The position numbers and the translations under genes are program-made. Positions 8,496-16,874 of a DNA stretch of 64,000 nucleotides are shown one piece after another. Position 1 is the stretch's first letter; the number at the start of each line of letters is the position of its first letter. Below the pieces are notes generated by a model. It was not told the DNA's origin. It saw nothing but the letters and a program-made list of their open reading frames with translations, and ran no database searches. Source of the stretch: Massilia forsythiae. Lineage in GTDB: Bacteria > Pseudomonadota > Gammaproteobacteria > Burkholderiales > Burkholderiaceae_D. The stretch covers positions 1,488,001 to 1,552,000 of the forward strand of contig NZ_CP051685.1 in assembly GCF_012849555.1 (NCBI RefSeq), given 5' to 3'.

Positions 8496-9505
8496 GGCTG
8501 CTCTCCCTTGTTTGCTGCCTTCGCTGCCGCGCCGGCCAGGCCGCGCACGACCGCGACCATGGTGCGCTGCGCCAGTTCGATCTTGAAGCCGTTGTCGCGC
8601 AGCGCCTGCGCCCCGGCCAGCTCGGCCGCGGCGGCGGCGCGCAGGGCGTCGTCGGTGAGCGGCTTGCCCTTGAGCGCGGCTTCCGCCTTCCAGGCGCGCC
8701 ACGGTTTATGGGCGACCCCGCCCAGCGCCAGGCGCACGTCCTTGACGATGCCGTCCTCGAGGTCGAGCGCGGCCGCCACCGACACCAGCGCGAACGCATA
8801 GCTGGAACGGTCGCGCACCTTGCGGTAGGTGGAGTGCGCGGCGAACGGCAGCGCCGGCAGCTCGACGGCGGTGATCAGCTCACCCGGCGCCAGCACCGTG
8901 TCGCGTTCCGGATGGTCTTCCGGCAGGCGGTGCAGGTCGGTGAGCGGCAGCGTGCGCGTGCCGCCCGCGCCCTGCAGGTGCACGATCGCATCCAGCGCGG
9001 CCAGCGCCACGCACATGTCGGACGGATGGGTGGCCACGCAGGAAGGCGACGCGCCCAGCACCGCGTGGATGCGGTTGAAACCGTCGACGGCGTCGCAGCC
9101 CTGCCCCGGCGTGCGCTTGTTGCAGCGGGAACCGTCGTTGTCGTAGAAATAGGTGCAGCGGGTGCGCTGCAGGATGTTGCCGCCGACCGTCGCCATGTTG
9201 CGGATCTGGCCCGAGGCGCCGGCCATGATGGCGCGCGCCAGCAGCGGATAGCGGGTGCGCACCGCACGGTGCTCGGCCAGCGCGGTGTTGGTGGCGGCGG
9301 CGCCGACCAGCAGGCTGCCGTCCGCACGCTCCTCGATGTCTCTGCTCAAGCCGCTGACGTCGACCAGCGCGCTCGGGCGCGCCACGGTCTCGCGCAGCAA
9401 ATCGACCAGGTTGGTGCCGCCGCCCAGGTAGGCCGCCTGCGCCTGGGCGCCGAGGCGCACCGCTTCCAGCGCATCCTGGGCGCGCGCATAGGTGAACGGA
9501 ATCAT
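8492..9505 (-). CDS. paoB: Aldehyde oxidoreductase FAD-binding subunit with extra Fe-S cluster site (PaoB/YagS-like)
   Basis: A 337-residue subunit that carries electrons from the Fe-S subunit. FAD motifs are LGGGTNLVDLL (residues 27-37) and ATVGGNILQRTRC (105-117). The cysteines at 117, 128, 137 and 156 fall in the insertion that, in E. coli PaoB, holds an additional 4Fe-4S cluster. This insertion separates PaoB-type enzymes from ordinary xanthine dehydrogenases and is the main reason for the Pao assignment. The C-terminal CO-dehydrogenase flavoprotein domain follows (LALGGVAHKPWRAWKAE). It is coupled by ATGA overlaps at both ends: 9502-9505 with the 2Fe-2S gene and 8492-8495 with the Mo gene. 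A strong AAGGAGG ribosome site precedes it, inside the end of the upstream gene. Confidence 0.9.
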   Translation of the reverse strand: MIPFTYARAQDALEAVRLGAQAQAAYLGGGTNLVDLLRETVARPSALVDVSGLSRDIEERADGSLLVGAAATNTALAEHRAVRTRYPLLARAIMAGASGQIRNMATVGGNILQRTRCTYFYDNDGSRCNKRTPGQGCDAVDGFNRIHAVLGASPSCVATHPSDMCVALAALDAIVHLQGAGGTRTLPLTDLHRLPEDHPERDTVLAPGELITAVELPALPFAAHSTYRKVRDRSSYAFALVSVAAALDLEDGIVKDVRLALGGVAHKPWRAWKAEAALKGKPLTDDALRAAAAAELAGAQALRDNGFKIELAQRTMVAVVRGLAGAAAKAANKGEQP

Positions 9506-10017
9506 GGCGCCTCCTTGCCGTGGTGTTCGACGATCGCGGCGGCGATGCCGTTATAGGCGCCGCAGCGGCACAGGTTGCCGCTCATGCGCTCGCGCAGCTC
9601 GTCGTGGCTGAGGGCGATCGATGGCGCAGCCAGGTCGCCGGTGACGTAGCTGGGCACGCCGCGCCGCAGCTCGGCCTGCATGCCGATGGCGGAACAGATC
9701 TGCCCCGGCGTGCAGTAGCCGCACTGGAAGCCGTCGTGCTCGACGAAGGCTTGCTGCAACGGATGCAATGCGCCGTCCGCCGCCAGGCCTTCGACCGTGG
9801 TGACGGCGTGGCCGGCGTACTGCACCGCCAGCGCCATGCACGACAGGATGCGGCGGTCGCCGTCCACCAGCACGGTGCAGGCGCCGCAGGCGCCCTGGTT
9901 GCAGCCCTTCTTGGTGCCGGACAGGTGCAGGTGTTCGCGCAGCAGGTCGAGCAGGGAGACGCGCGGGTCTGCCGGCACGGGCGTGTCGGCGCCGTTGATG
10001 TTGATGGTCATGGACAT
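9502..10017 (-). CDS. paoA: Aldehyde oxidoreductase 2Fe-2S subunit (PaoA/YagT-like, no Tat signal)
   Basis: A 171-residue small subunit with two 2Fe-2S clusters. The plant-type cluster uses Cys39, 44, 47 and 60 (GCNQGACGACTVL). The helical-domain cluster uses Cys99/102 (FQCGYC) and Cys150/152 (GNLCRCGAYNG). The ATG at 10017 is chosen because AAAGGA lies eight bases upstream; an in-frame ATG at 10026 abuts that sequence and is too close. E. coli PaoA has a twin-arginine leader that exports the whole complex. Neither start gives such a leader here, and the open frame further upstream is not signal-like, so this complex is likely cytoplasmic. It is the first gene of its operon. Confidence 0.9.
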   Translation of the reverse strand: MSMTININGADTPVPADPRVSLLDLLREHLHLSGTKKGCNQGACGACTVLVDGDRRILSCMALAVQYAGHAVTTVEGLAADGALHPLQQAFVEHDGFQCGYCTPGQICSAIGMQAELRRGVPSYVTGDLAAPSIALSHDELRERMSGNLCRCGAYNGIAAAIVEHHGKEAP

Positions 10018-10173
10018 GAAGGACATCCTTTCTGGGGATTCATGGGGTGGCCGTCCCGGATACGGTTGGACCATGCGCGGCGCAGGAAGTCGCGGCGGCG
10101 GCGCCCGGGTTGGCGTTCGATCAAGTCTGCCATCATCCGCGCCACGGCTGCGCGCGTTTGGTAAGATGCCGCC

Positions 10174-10944
10174 ATGTCCGCACCGCCCGATCCCCGCTTT
10201 TCCCAGCCCGGCCACCCGCCCGCCACCATCACCGAATTCGAGGGCGTGCGCTCGCTCCACCTCGGCACCTCCTGGGTGCAGGGCGCGATGCGCCTGGCGC
10301 GCCCGGACGCGATCGAGCTGGAGTACGTGCAGATGATGATGATGTGGATGCTGTTCGTGCGCGCGCCGCGCCGCATCGTCCAGCTCGGCCTGGGCAGCGC
10401 CGCGCTGACCAAGTTCTGCTACCGGCGCTTTCCGGACGCGCATGTGACGGCGGCCGAGCTGAACCCGAACGTGATCGCGATCTGCCGCGAGCGCTTCGGC
10501 CTGCCGCCCGACGACGCGCGCCTGCAGGTGCGCGAGATGGATGCGCTCGACTTCGTGATGGACCCGCTCAACCACGGCACGGTCGACGTGCTGCAGGTGG
10601 ATTTGTATGACGAGGAGGCGCGCGGCCCGGTGCTGGACACCCCCGAGTTTTACCGGGCCTGCGCCGACTGCCTGGCAGACGGCGGCGTGATGACCGCCAA
10701 TGTGTTCGGCGAGTTCGGCAACTACGACAAGAACCTGCAGGCGATGGAGGAAGCCTTCGACGCCGTGGTGTGGCTGCCCGAGGTGCACGACGCCAACATC
10801 GTCGTGGTCGCCTTCAAGGAAGCGCCGCAACTGGATTTTTCCGAGCTGTACGAGCGCGCCGCCGACATCCGGCGGCGCCACAACCTGCCGGCCAAGAACT
10901 GGGTCAACGGGCTGAAGGAATGGATGCGCGACCACGCGGGGTGA
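10174..10944 (+). CDS. Spermidine synthase-like methyltransferase-fold protein
   Basis: A 256-residue protein with a Rossmann methyltransferase fold of the spermidine synthase type. It has the nucleotide loop VQLGLGSAALTKF (about residues 69-81), the acidic motif AAELNPNV, the adenine-side MDALDF and the catalytic-region DVLQVDLYDEEARGP. It lacks the N-terminal tetramerisation hairpin of SpeE, as do many bacterial homologues annotated as spermidine synthase or fused-MFS spermidine synthase. A polyamine role is therefore possible but not certain. It stands alone on +, divergent from the pao operon, with 156 bases between. Its last 41 bases overlap the 3' end of the M48 gene on the opposite strand. 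The ATG at 10174 is the only sensible start before the conserved region. Confidence 0.8.
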   Translation: MSAPPDPRFSQPGHPPATITEFEGVRSLHLGTSWVQGAMRLARPDAIELEYVQMMMMWMLFVRAPRRIVQLGLGSAALTKFCYRRFPDAHVTAAELNPNVIAICRERFGLPPDDARLQVREMDALDFVMDPLNHGTVDVLQVDLYDEEARGPVLDTPEFYRACADCLADGGVMTANVFGEFGNYDKNLQAMEEAFDAVVWLPEVHDANIVVVAFKEAPQLDFSELYERAADIRRRHNLPAKNWVNGLKEWMRDHAG

Positions 10945-11980
10945 CGGCGTCGGCGGGCGCCGCTTCGCCTTGTGTCCCTTCCTCCTGCGTGCCTTCTTCC
11001 TGCGCCGTGCGTTCGGCGGCATCGGCGGCGGCCAGCGCCGTATCGACGTCCTGCATCGCCTGGACGATGGCTTGCTGCTGCGCGCGCTGCTGGTACCCCT
11101 TGTAGGCGGGAATCGCGACCGCCGCGAACAAGGCGATGACGAACACCGGCACCACCGCGCCGGCGCCGCCGCCGACGCCCATGCGCGGCACGCACAGCGC
11201 CAGCAGGCCGGCCAGCTTGTTGCGCGCCGGCTGGCGCAGTTCGTGTCCGGCCGCCAGCGCGCGCACCGCCGCCATGCGCTTGACCAGCCACGGGTAATCG
11301 TTCACCAGTTCGTGGAAGGACATCCAGAAGCCCTCGGTCTGGCGCGCCTGCTCGACGTAGGCGCGGTGGTTCATCGCCCGGGCGCGCTTGCCGCCGGCCG
11401 CCAGCACCGCCAGGCCGTGTTCGGCGTTGCGCGGATCGTCGCAGGCCGCCAGGCCGTGGCGGTCGCAGGTGTACTCGCGGGCGCGCGCATAGGCCGCGCC
11501 GATCAGCGGCAGCGCGGTGGCCGGCATCAGCACCGTGGCCCAGTGCAGGTGCTTGCGCTTGATGTGGCCGATCTCGTGGCCGATATAGAAATTCAGCGCG
11601 TCCGGATTGTCCGCCAGGCCATCGACCACGTCCGAATACAGCACCAGGAAATCGCGTCCGAGGAAGCGGGTGGCGAAGGCGTTCAGCATGCCGCCCATCT
11701 GCAGCAGGTAGGCTTGCGGTTCCTCGTCCAGGCCGAGCTTGCGGCAGCAGCCCGCGATCTGGCGCTTCAGGTCGGGGAACTGTTCTTCGGTGATGCGCAC
11801 GCCGTTGCCCTTGATGTAGGAGATCAGCGCCGATTGCACGAAGCAGTAGAGCAGGAAGGCGAACAGCGCATAGACCAGGGCCAGGCCGACGGTCAGGACC
11901 AGTACCGCGCCCCAGACCAGCAACGACCACGCCAGCATCAGCTTGAACAGTTTTCTTTCGTTGTCGTACACCAGGTTCAT
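10904..11980 (-). CDS. M48-family membrane zinc metalloprotease with pilin-like C-terminal segment
   Basis: A 358-residue HtpX/M48-type protease. The ATG at 11980 has GGAG eight bases upstream. Two N-terminal membrane helices (about 16-50) precede the peptidase domain, with the zinc motif HEIGH in NFYIGHEIGHIKRKH near residue 137 and the third ligand Glu in ARAREYTCDRHG near residue 171. After the catalytic domain comes a hydrophobic stretch near residues 278-305 containing FVIALFAAVAIPAYKGY and QQRAQQQ. This closely resembles the N-terminal helix of type IV pilins (AAIAIPAY, then a Gln/Arg-rich amphipathic run). The C-terminal tail is acidic and repeats EEGTQ. M48 proteases degrade misfolded inner-membrane proteins; the added segment is unusual. 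The gene lies 148 bases downstream of the MoxR operon, probably as a separate unit. Confidence 0.85.
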   Translation of the reverse strand: MNLVYDNERKLFKLMLAWSLLVWGAVLVLTVGLALVYALFAFLLYCFVQSALISYIKGNGVRITEEQFPDLKRQIAGCCRKLGLDEEPQAYLLQMGGMLNAFATRFLGRDFLVLYSDVVDGLADNPDALNFYIGHEIGHIKRKHLHWATVLMPATALPLIGAAYARAREYTCDRHGLAACDDPRNAEHGLAVLAAGGKRARAMNHRAYVEQARQTEGFWMSFHELVNDYPWLVKRMAAVRALAAGHELRQPARNKLAGLLALCVPRMGVGGGAGAVVPVFVIALFAAVAIPAYKGYQQRAQQQAIVQAMQDVDTALAAADAAERTAQEEGTQEEGTQGEAAPADAVTPRGRASIPSAR

Positions 11981-12128
11981 GACCGTCCGCTCCATTGTTG
12001 TCAGGGAAGACTGCACATATACATGCACTTTCCTGATAGCAACAACAGCACTGCCTGGGTTTCCGTCGCCGTCCTGGCACAGCGCAAGTGCGCGATTGGG
12101 AACGATCAATCGCGCGGTTCGGCGCCAC

Positions 12129-13769
12129 TCAGCGCCGTTCGCGCCACCATAGTCCGAGCATGGCCAGCGCGAAGGCCACGCCGAACGGCCACGCCGGCAG
12201 CGGGCGGGTGGCGCTGGTGGCAGGGGCCGGCGTGCGCGCGGCATAGGCCAGCGTGGCGTCGCGGCGCTGGGCGCGCTGCCACAGTGGCCAGTCGCCGTCG
12301 CGGTACACATAGACCGCATGCGCCTCGGGCGCTGACTGTCCGGCGCCCTCCCGTGCCGCCTGCACCGCGGCGCTTTGCGGCACGCGCCGCGCCTGTACGG
12401 CCAGCCAGCCGCTCCGGCGCGGCCACAGCGCCACGCAGGCGGCGTCCACCAGGTCCGCACGGCGCTGCCAGGGCAATGCCTGCCCCAGGGCCGGGAACGC
12501 CACCGCATCCGTCCGCGCCAGTCCGTCGCCGCGCGCGCACAGCGCCAGGCGCTGGCGCGGCAACGGCATCTCGTCCGGATCGAGCCAGGCCAGGTCCTGG
12601 CGGCGCCGTACGTCAAGGCGGTCGAGCACGTCCTGCCACCACAGCGCCAGCCGGCGCGGCTCGCTGATCGAAAGGCGGTGCCAGCCGCCCACGCCGAGCC
12701 AGCCGATGCGGCCTTGGCGCCAGCCGCGCGTCCAGATGCCGCCGGCGCCCGACCAGGCGGCCGCAGCGCCGGCGGAGGTGCCGGTCTCGTTCGGATTCCA
12801 GGCGGCGGAGGCCAGCGCCAGCGCGCCGACGGTCCTGTCGGCCGGCTGCGGGCGCAGCGGCAATCCGACGCTGCGCGACCACAGGCCGGCATCGGCCGCA
12901 TTCGCGCCCAGCACCAGCAGGCGCCCGCCCTCGGCCACGCGCGCCAGCACGGCGGCGCGGGCGGCGTCGCCGGCATGCTCGAACCAGGCGGCGTCGACGA
13001 TCTCCAGGTCGGGTTGCGTCATCGGCGCGCGCGCGGTCTCGCTGCGCGACAACGCCTTGCCGAGCGCCACCTGCCAGTCGATGACGGCGCCGCTGCCGGC
13101 CAGCAGGTCGTCCAGCGCGCGCAGGTCGAAGGATGGCGCGCCGAAGCGCCCGCGCACCTGCAGCGGCAGCGGCGCCGTCACGCGCAGCGGCACCGGCCCC
13201 TCGTCCACGATCTTGCCGGCGCCGTCGAACAGGCGCGCCCGCAGCACCACGTTCTCGGCCAGCGGCGGCAGCCACTGCACGGCCAGCGGGCCGCTGCCCT
13301 TGTCCTCGGCCAGCACCTGCCCGTTCTCGGCCAGCAGCTGCAGCCTGCCCGGCGCCTGCCAGCTGCGCTCCAGGCGCAGGGTAAAGATGCGGCCGAGCGC
13401 GACGGCGGACGGGAAATCGAGACGCAGCGCCGGCGTATCCGGCGGTTTCCAGTCGAGCGGCAGCGCCGGCAGGTCGCGCCACTGGGCGGCGCGCAAGCCG
13501 TCGCCCTGCAGGCGCAGGCGAGTGACGCCGTTCAGGTCGGGCGGCGTGCCGGCATCCCACGCCGCCGGCGCCAGCGTCAGCGTGCCGGCGGCATCGGCCG
13601 CCGTGCGCGGCAGCGTGACGAGGTCGGCGCCGGCGAGGCCGGCCAGCGCCAGCGCCGCCACGGCGGCCAGCAGCGCATCGATCCAGCGCCGCCGCCGCGC
13701 GTAGGCAACCATGCTGAGCACGCCGATGGCGAGCGCGCCGATGGCGGTCCACATCGTCATCGTCGTCAT
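12129..13769 (-). CDS. Membrane-anchored GATase-like protein of the MoxR operon
   Basis: A 546-residue protein with two membrane helices at the N-terminus (about 8-24 and 30-50) and one near the C-terminus (WPFGVAFALAMLGLWW). It therefore has a large domain exposed on the periplasmic side. The middle contains beta-sandwich-like sequence and then a stretch (EGGRLLVLGANAADAGLWSR) like the class-I glutamine-amidotransferase-like domains found in proteins of MoxR operons. No catalytic Cys is obvious. It is the last gene of the operon, and its start overlaps the preceding stop by ATGA. In related operons such proteins are thought to be part of a membrane complex assembled or remodelled by the MoxR ATPase. 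I do not recognise a specific function. Confidence 0.75.
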   Translation of the reverse strand: MTTMTMWTAIGALAIGVLSMVAYARRRRWIDALLAAVAALALAGLAGADLVTLPRTAADAAGTLTLAPAAWDAGTPPDLNGVTRLRLQGDGLRAAQWRDLPALPLDWKPPDTPALRLDFPSAVALGRIFTLRLERSWQAPGRLQLLAENGQVLAEDKGSGPLAVQWLPPLAENVVLRARLFDGAGKIVDEGPVPLRVTAPLPLQVRGRFGAPSFDLRALDDLLAGSGAVIDWQVALGKALSRSETARAPMTQPDLEIVDAAWFEHAGDAARAAVLARVAEGGRLLVLGANAADAGLWSRSVGLPLRPQPADRTVGALALASAAWNPNETGTSAGAAAAWSGAGGIWTRGWRQGRIGWLGVGGWHRLSISEPRRLALWWQDVLDRLDVRRRQDLAWLDPDEMPLPRQRLALCARGDGLARTDAVAFPALGQALPWQRRADLVDAACVALWPRRSGWLAVQARRVPQSAAVQAAREGAGQSAPEAHAVYVYRDGDWPLWQRAQRRDATLAYAARTPAPATSATRPLPAWPFGVAFALAMLGLWWRERR

Positions 13770-15787
13770 CGGCTGTCTCCGCGCATGGCCCTGTCGAACG
13801 GCGTGTCGGTCGCCGGCCGCGCCTGCAACAGGACCGGCGCCTCGCCTACGCCGGCGCGCAGCCAGGCGCGCAGCACCGGGCGGCAGGCCGCGCAGCCGTC
13901 GGCCACGTCCTGGATCGCGCGCTGCGCTGCCAGGCGCTGGGCGTCATCCCTGATCCGTTCGCGCACCCAGTCGTGCGCGGTGCGCGTCCACAGCGCCGGC
14001 AGGGGGCCGTCGCCGGCCAGCGCCGCCGCCAGCGCGCGCAAGCTCGCCGGCACGGCATCGTCCGCTGCCGCCTGTTCGCGCCGGACGCTGGCGGTGCCGG
14101 CCATGTCGCCGCTGAGGCGCTTGTCTTCCTTGATCGGCGGCGGCGCGAACGCGGTCTTGTGCAGGTAGATACGCTCGGACTGCTGCAATTGCTTGATCGC
14201 GTCCAGCGCCTTGTGCTCGGGCGGCAATGCGCCGGCCGGCGCGATCGCGCGCAGCGCCTTTTCGGCCTCCCACATCGCGCCCAGGGCGCGGCGCAGGATC
14301 TTCTTGGTGGCGTCGTCGAACAGGGTGGCATTCTCGGCCTGGTCGTGGGCGTGGCCGAATTCGTGCAGCACGTCCTGCTTGCCGTGCCCGCCATGGTCGT
14401 CGTGCTCGTCGTGTTCTCCGGCGCCGAACAGCGTCGATTCCTCGCCCAGGAACTGGCCGTAGCGGCGCCGCAGCACCGCCTGGTCGGACGCGATCGATTC
14501 GCTGCGCTCGCGCACCTCGGCCGCGCCCATTTTTTTGGCGCGCATGTCCGCCACCAGTTGTTCGGTATCGATGATCACCTGGCGCTGGCTGCGCAGGCTT
14601 TCCGGCTTGACCAGCATCGGCAGCGCCGACGTGTCCTGTTCGTCCTCCGACGGCGGCGCCGGCAGGCGCAGCGTGTAGGTCGGCGACTGCACCGCATGCG
14701 GCTTCATTGCGTTGTCGGCGGCGCGCACGAAGAAATACAACTCGTCGCCCGGTTCCATCCCGAGTTCGGCGATCGACCAGGTTTTCGACCAGTCGCGCCG
14801 GCGCGGGTCGCTCGACGCCGGCAGCGGCATTTCGCGGTCGGTGAAGCGGATATTCTCTCCGCTGCCGCGCGCCAGCGTCAGGTGCAGGGTGGCGCGCACG
14901 ATGCGGTAGTCGTCGCGCACCGACACGGCCAGCGCCGCGCCGGCGGCATCGCGCGCCAGTTCCTTGACCATCTCGTTCGGCTGCGTGACGACGATCTCGG
15001 GCGCGGTGTCGGGCACCACCTTGACGGTGTAGCGCGCGCCGCGCCAGCGCCAGAATACCGATTCGGCGGCGGTCCAGCGCGCGCAGGCGGCGCCGGGGTG
15101 CAGCACCCGGCCGTCGCTCAGTTCGACGGTTTCCGGCGCGGCGCCGGCATCGTTCGAGCACCACTCGACCACGGTCTGCTCCGGCACCTGCACGTCGCGC
15201 GGCGCCGAGGACGACGGCGCCACGCCGGTGTAGGCCGGCGGCGCCAGTTTCACGACCAGCTGCGCCGGCGCCGGCGCGGCGGCCACCGCTGCCCTGGCCG
15301 GCTGCATATGCCTTCCCGCGCCGGCGGGTGCGCCCGCGCCGGGCAGCAGTGCCGCGCCCCAGGCCAGCGCCGCCAGCGCCAGATCAAACGCCAGCCACGG
15401 CAGGGCCGCGCGCAGCGGCATGTGCACGCGCACGATGGCGCGCACCCGCTGCGGCGTGAGCGCCGCCTGCACCCGTTCCAGCAGGCGCCGCCGCTGCAGG
15501 CGCGCCAGCGGTGGCAGCGCCTCCTCGTCCGCTTGCGCCAGCAGGCCGGCGCTGTCCTCCATCTCCGGCAGGGCGGCGTCGATCCAGGCCGGCCAGCCCA
15601 GCATCACTTTTCTCTGCAGGCGCAGGCCGTCCCAGGCGCAGAAGGCCGACCACGCCAGCAGGCCCGGCCCCGAGCGCAGCAACAGCCAGGGCAGGCTGCC
15701 GGCCACCCACAGGCCGGCGCGGCGCAGCTGCGCGGCGCGCAACAGCTTCGCCGCCAGCGTGCGCGCGACGTCAACGCCGGCGGACAT
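13766..15787 (-). CDS. DUF4175-like membrane protein with His/Asp-rich insert
   Basis: A 673-residue protein; the ATG at 15787 lies inside the 3' end of the BatA-like gene (17-base overlap). Two membrane segments (about 28-52 and 125-145) precede a periplasmic region containing an Ig-like repeat (KLAPPAYTGV, VKVVPDTAPEIVVT, DDYRIVRATLHL). The arrangement resembles DUF4175 proteins of MoxR-DUF58 operons. A helical region follows (SLRSQRQVIIDTEQLVADMRA). Near residues 455-480 is an insert dense in His, Asp and Glu (EHDEHDDHGGHGKQ, then HEFGHAHD) that looks able to bind metal. The C-terminus has a CAAC motif (DGCAACRPVLRAW). Function is unknown. Conservation of gene order suggests a structural subunit of the complex served by MoxR. 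Confidence 0.75.
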   Translation of the reverse strand: MSAGVDVARTLAAKLLRAAQLRRAGLWVAGSLPWLLLRSGPGLLAWSAFCAWDGLRLQRKVMLGWPAWIDAALPEMEDSAGLLAQADEEALPPLARLQRRRLLERVQAALTPQRVRAIVRVHMPLRAALPWLAFDLALAALAWGAALLPGAGAPAGAGRHMQPARAAVAAAPAPAQLVVKLAPPAYTGVAPSSSAPRDVQVPEQTVVEWCSNDAGAAPETVELSDGRVLHPGAACARWTAAESVFWRWRGARYTVKVVPDTAPEIVVTQPNEMVKELARDAAGAALAVSVRDDYRIVRATLHLTLARGSGENIRFTDREMPLPASSDPRRRDWSKTWSIAELGMEPGDELYFFVRAADNAMKPHAVQSPTYTLRLPAPPSEDEQDTSALPMLVKPESLRSQRQVIIDTEQLVADMRAKKMGAAEVRERSESIASDQAVLRRRYGQFLGEESTLFGAGEHDEHDDHGGHGKQDVLHEFGHAHDQAENATLFDDATKKILRRALGAMWEAEKALRAIAPAGALPPEHKALDAIKQLQQSERIYLHKTAFAPPPIKEDKRLSGDMAGTASVRREQAAADDAVPASLRALAAALAGDGPLPALWTRTAHDWVRERIRDDAQRLAAQRAIQDVADGCAACRPVLRAWLRAGVGEAPVLLQARPATDTPFDRAMRGDSR

Positions 15788-16874
15788 GGGTCGCCATCCT
15801 TTCCAGCGCAAACAGCACGACCAGCGCCAGCGCCAGCATGGTGCGCAGCGCGCCGGACGCCGCGTTTGCCGATATGCCGGCCGGCGCGGCGGCGTCGGCC
15901 CGCAGCAGTTGCGGCGGCGCGGTGAACGGCGGCGGCGCCAGGTGCAGGCGCGCGTAGCGTTCCAGCAGCGTGCGTGCGCCGCCGGCATCCGCCAGCGGCC
16001 AGGCATCCATGCTCCACAAGCGGCCGCGCGCGCTGTCGGCGTAGCGCAAGGCGCCCAGCGTGGCCGCCTTGGCCAGCTCGGGGAAGACGGGCGCGTTGCC
16101 CGCGGTGTCGCTGACCCACCACAGCGGTGCGCGCAGTCCGGGCGGGGGCGCTTGCGGCAGTTCCCACACGATCAGATCGGCAGCAGCCTGCGCGCCGGCA
16201 TGCCGGCCGGAGGCGGCCGGGGAAGCGGAGGCGGCGCCCTCGTCCACCACGTAGCGGTGCGCGCCGCCAGCCGCGGCGAACAGGCGGCGCCAGTCGGTGG
16301 CGCGCGCGCTGTACACGGCGACGTGGATGGCGGTAGCGGCCGGCGCCGCAGTCCGCGCCGGCGTTTGCGGCGTATCCGCCCTGCCCGCCTGCGCATCCGG
16401 CTGCACTATCTGCTGCACTACCTGCTGCGGACGCAGTTCGACCTGGCGCCGGAAGCGCGGCAGCGTGGCCGGCATGGCGACCTCGCCGACCACCAACACG
16501 CGCGCGTCCGGCTTGAATTCGCGCTCGTGCGCGTGCAGCCAGGCGGCGGCATCGCGGTCGGGCAAGGCGACGCGCCGCGCCTGCGCGAAACCCGCCATGC
16601 CGTTTGCCGCGCCGCCGGGCACGACGAGCACCGTATCGCCGCGCCACGCCGGCACCGGATCGGCCAGCAGCGCGACCAGCGCCAGCAAGAGCAAACAGCG
16701 CAGCAGCAGGAGCGGCAAGTCGTCCAGCCGCCAGCTGCGCAGCTGCCTCGGCTGCGCCGCCGGCAGGAAGCGCGCCGTGGCCAGCAGCGCCATGCGGTCC
16801 TGCTCGCGCTTCCTGCGGTGCCACAGCACCGGCAGCAGCAATACCGGCAGCGCCCACCACCACGATGCGTTCAT
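15771..16874 (-). CDS. BatA-like N-terminal-domain membrane protein (no VWA metal site)
   Basis: A 367-residue protein whose ATG overlaps the DUF58 stop (ATGA). The N-terminus has the BatA pattern: a short helix (WWWALPVLLLPVLW), a basic stretch, FLPAAQP and then a second helix near residues 52-72 (LPLLLLRCLLLLALVALL). The C-terminus ends in a helix followed by THVRRR. In classical BatA/BatB proteins the domain between the helices is a von Willebrand A domain with a DxSxS metal site. Here the corresponding strand reads DTVLVVPGGAANG and no MIDAS is seen. This is therefore a BatA-domain relative with a different or degraded central domain. It probably sits in the inner membrane beside the DUF58 and DUF4175 partners. 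Confidence 0.78.
   Translation of the reverse strand: MNASWWWALPVLLLPVLWHRRKREQDRMALLATARFLPAAQPRQLRSWRLDDLPLLLLRCLLLLALVALLADPVPAWRGDTVLVVPGGAANGMAGFAQARRVALPDRDAAAWLHAHEREFKPDARVLVVGEVAMPATLPRFRRQVELRPQQVVQQIVQPDAQAGRADTPQTPARTAAPAATAIHVAVYSARATDWRRLFAAAGGAHRYVVDEGAASASPAASGRHAGAQAAADLIVWELPQAPPPGLRAPLWWVSDTAGNAPVFPELAKAATLGALRYADSARGRLWSMDAWPLADAGGARTLLERYARLHLAPPPFTAPPQLLRADAAAPAGISANAASGALRTMLALALVVLFALERMATHVRRR

Noticed and set aside
6126-8801. An 891-codon open frame on + antisense to paoC
   Set aside because: Low-complexity His/Arg/Gly-rich translation that mirrors the codon bias of the real gene.
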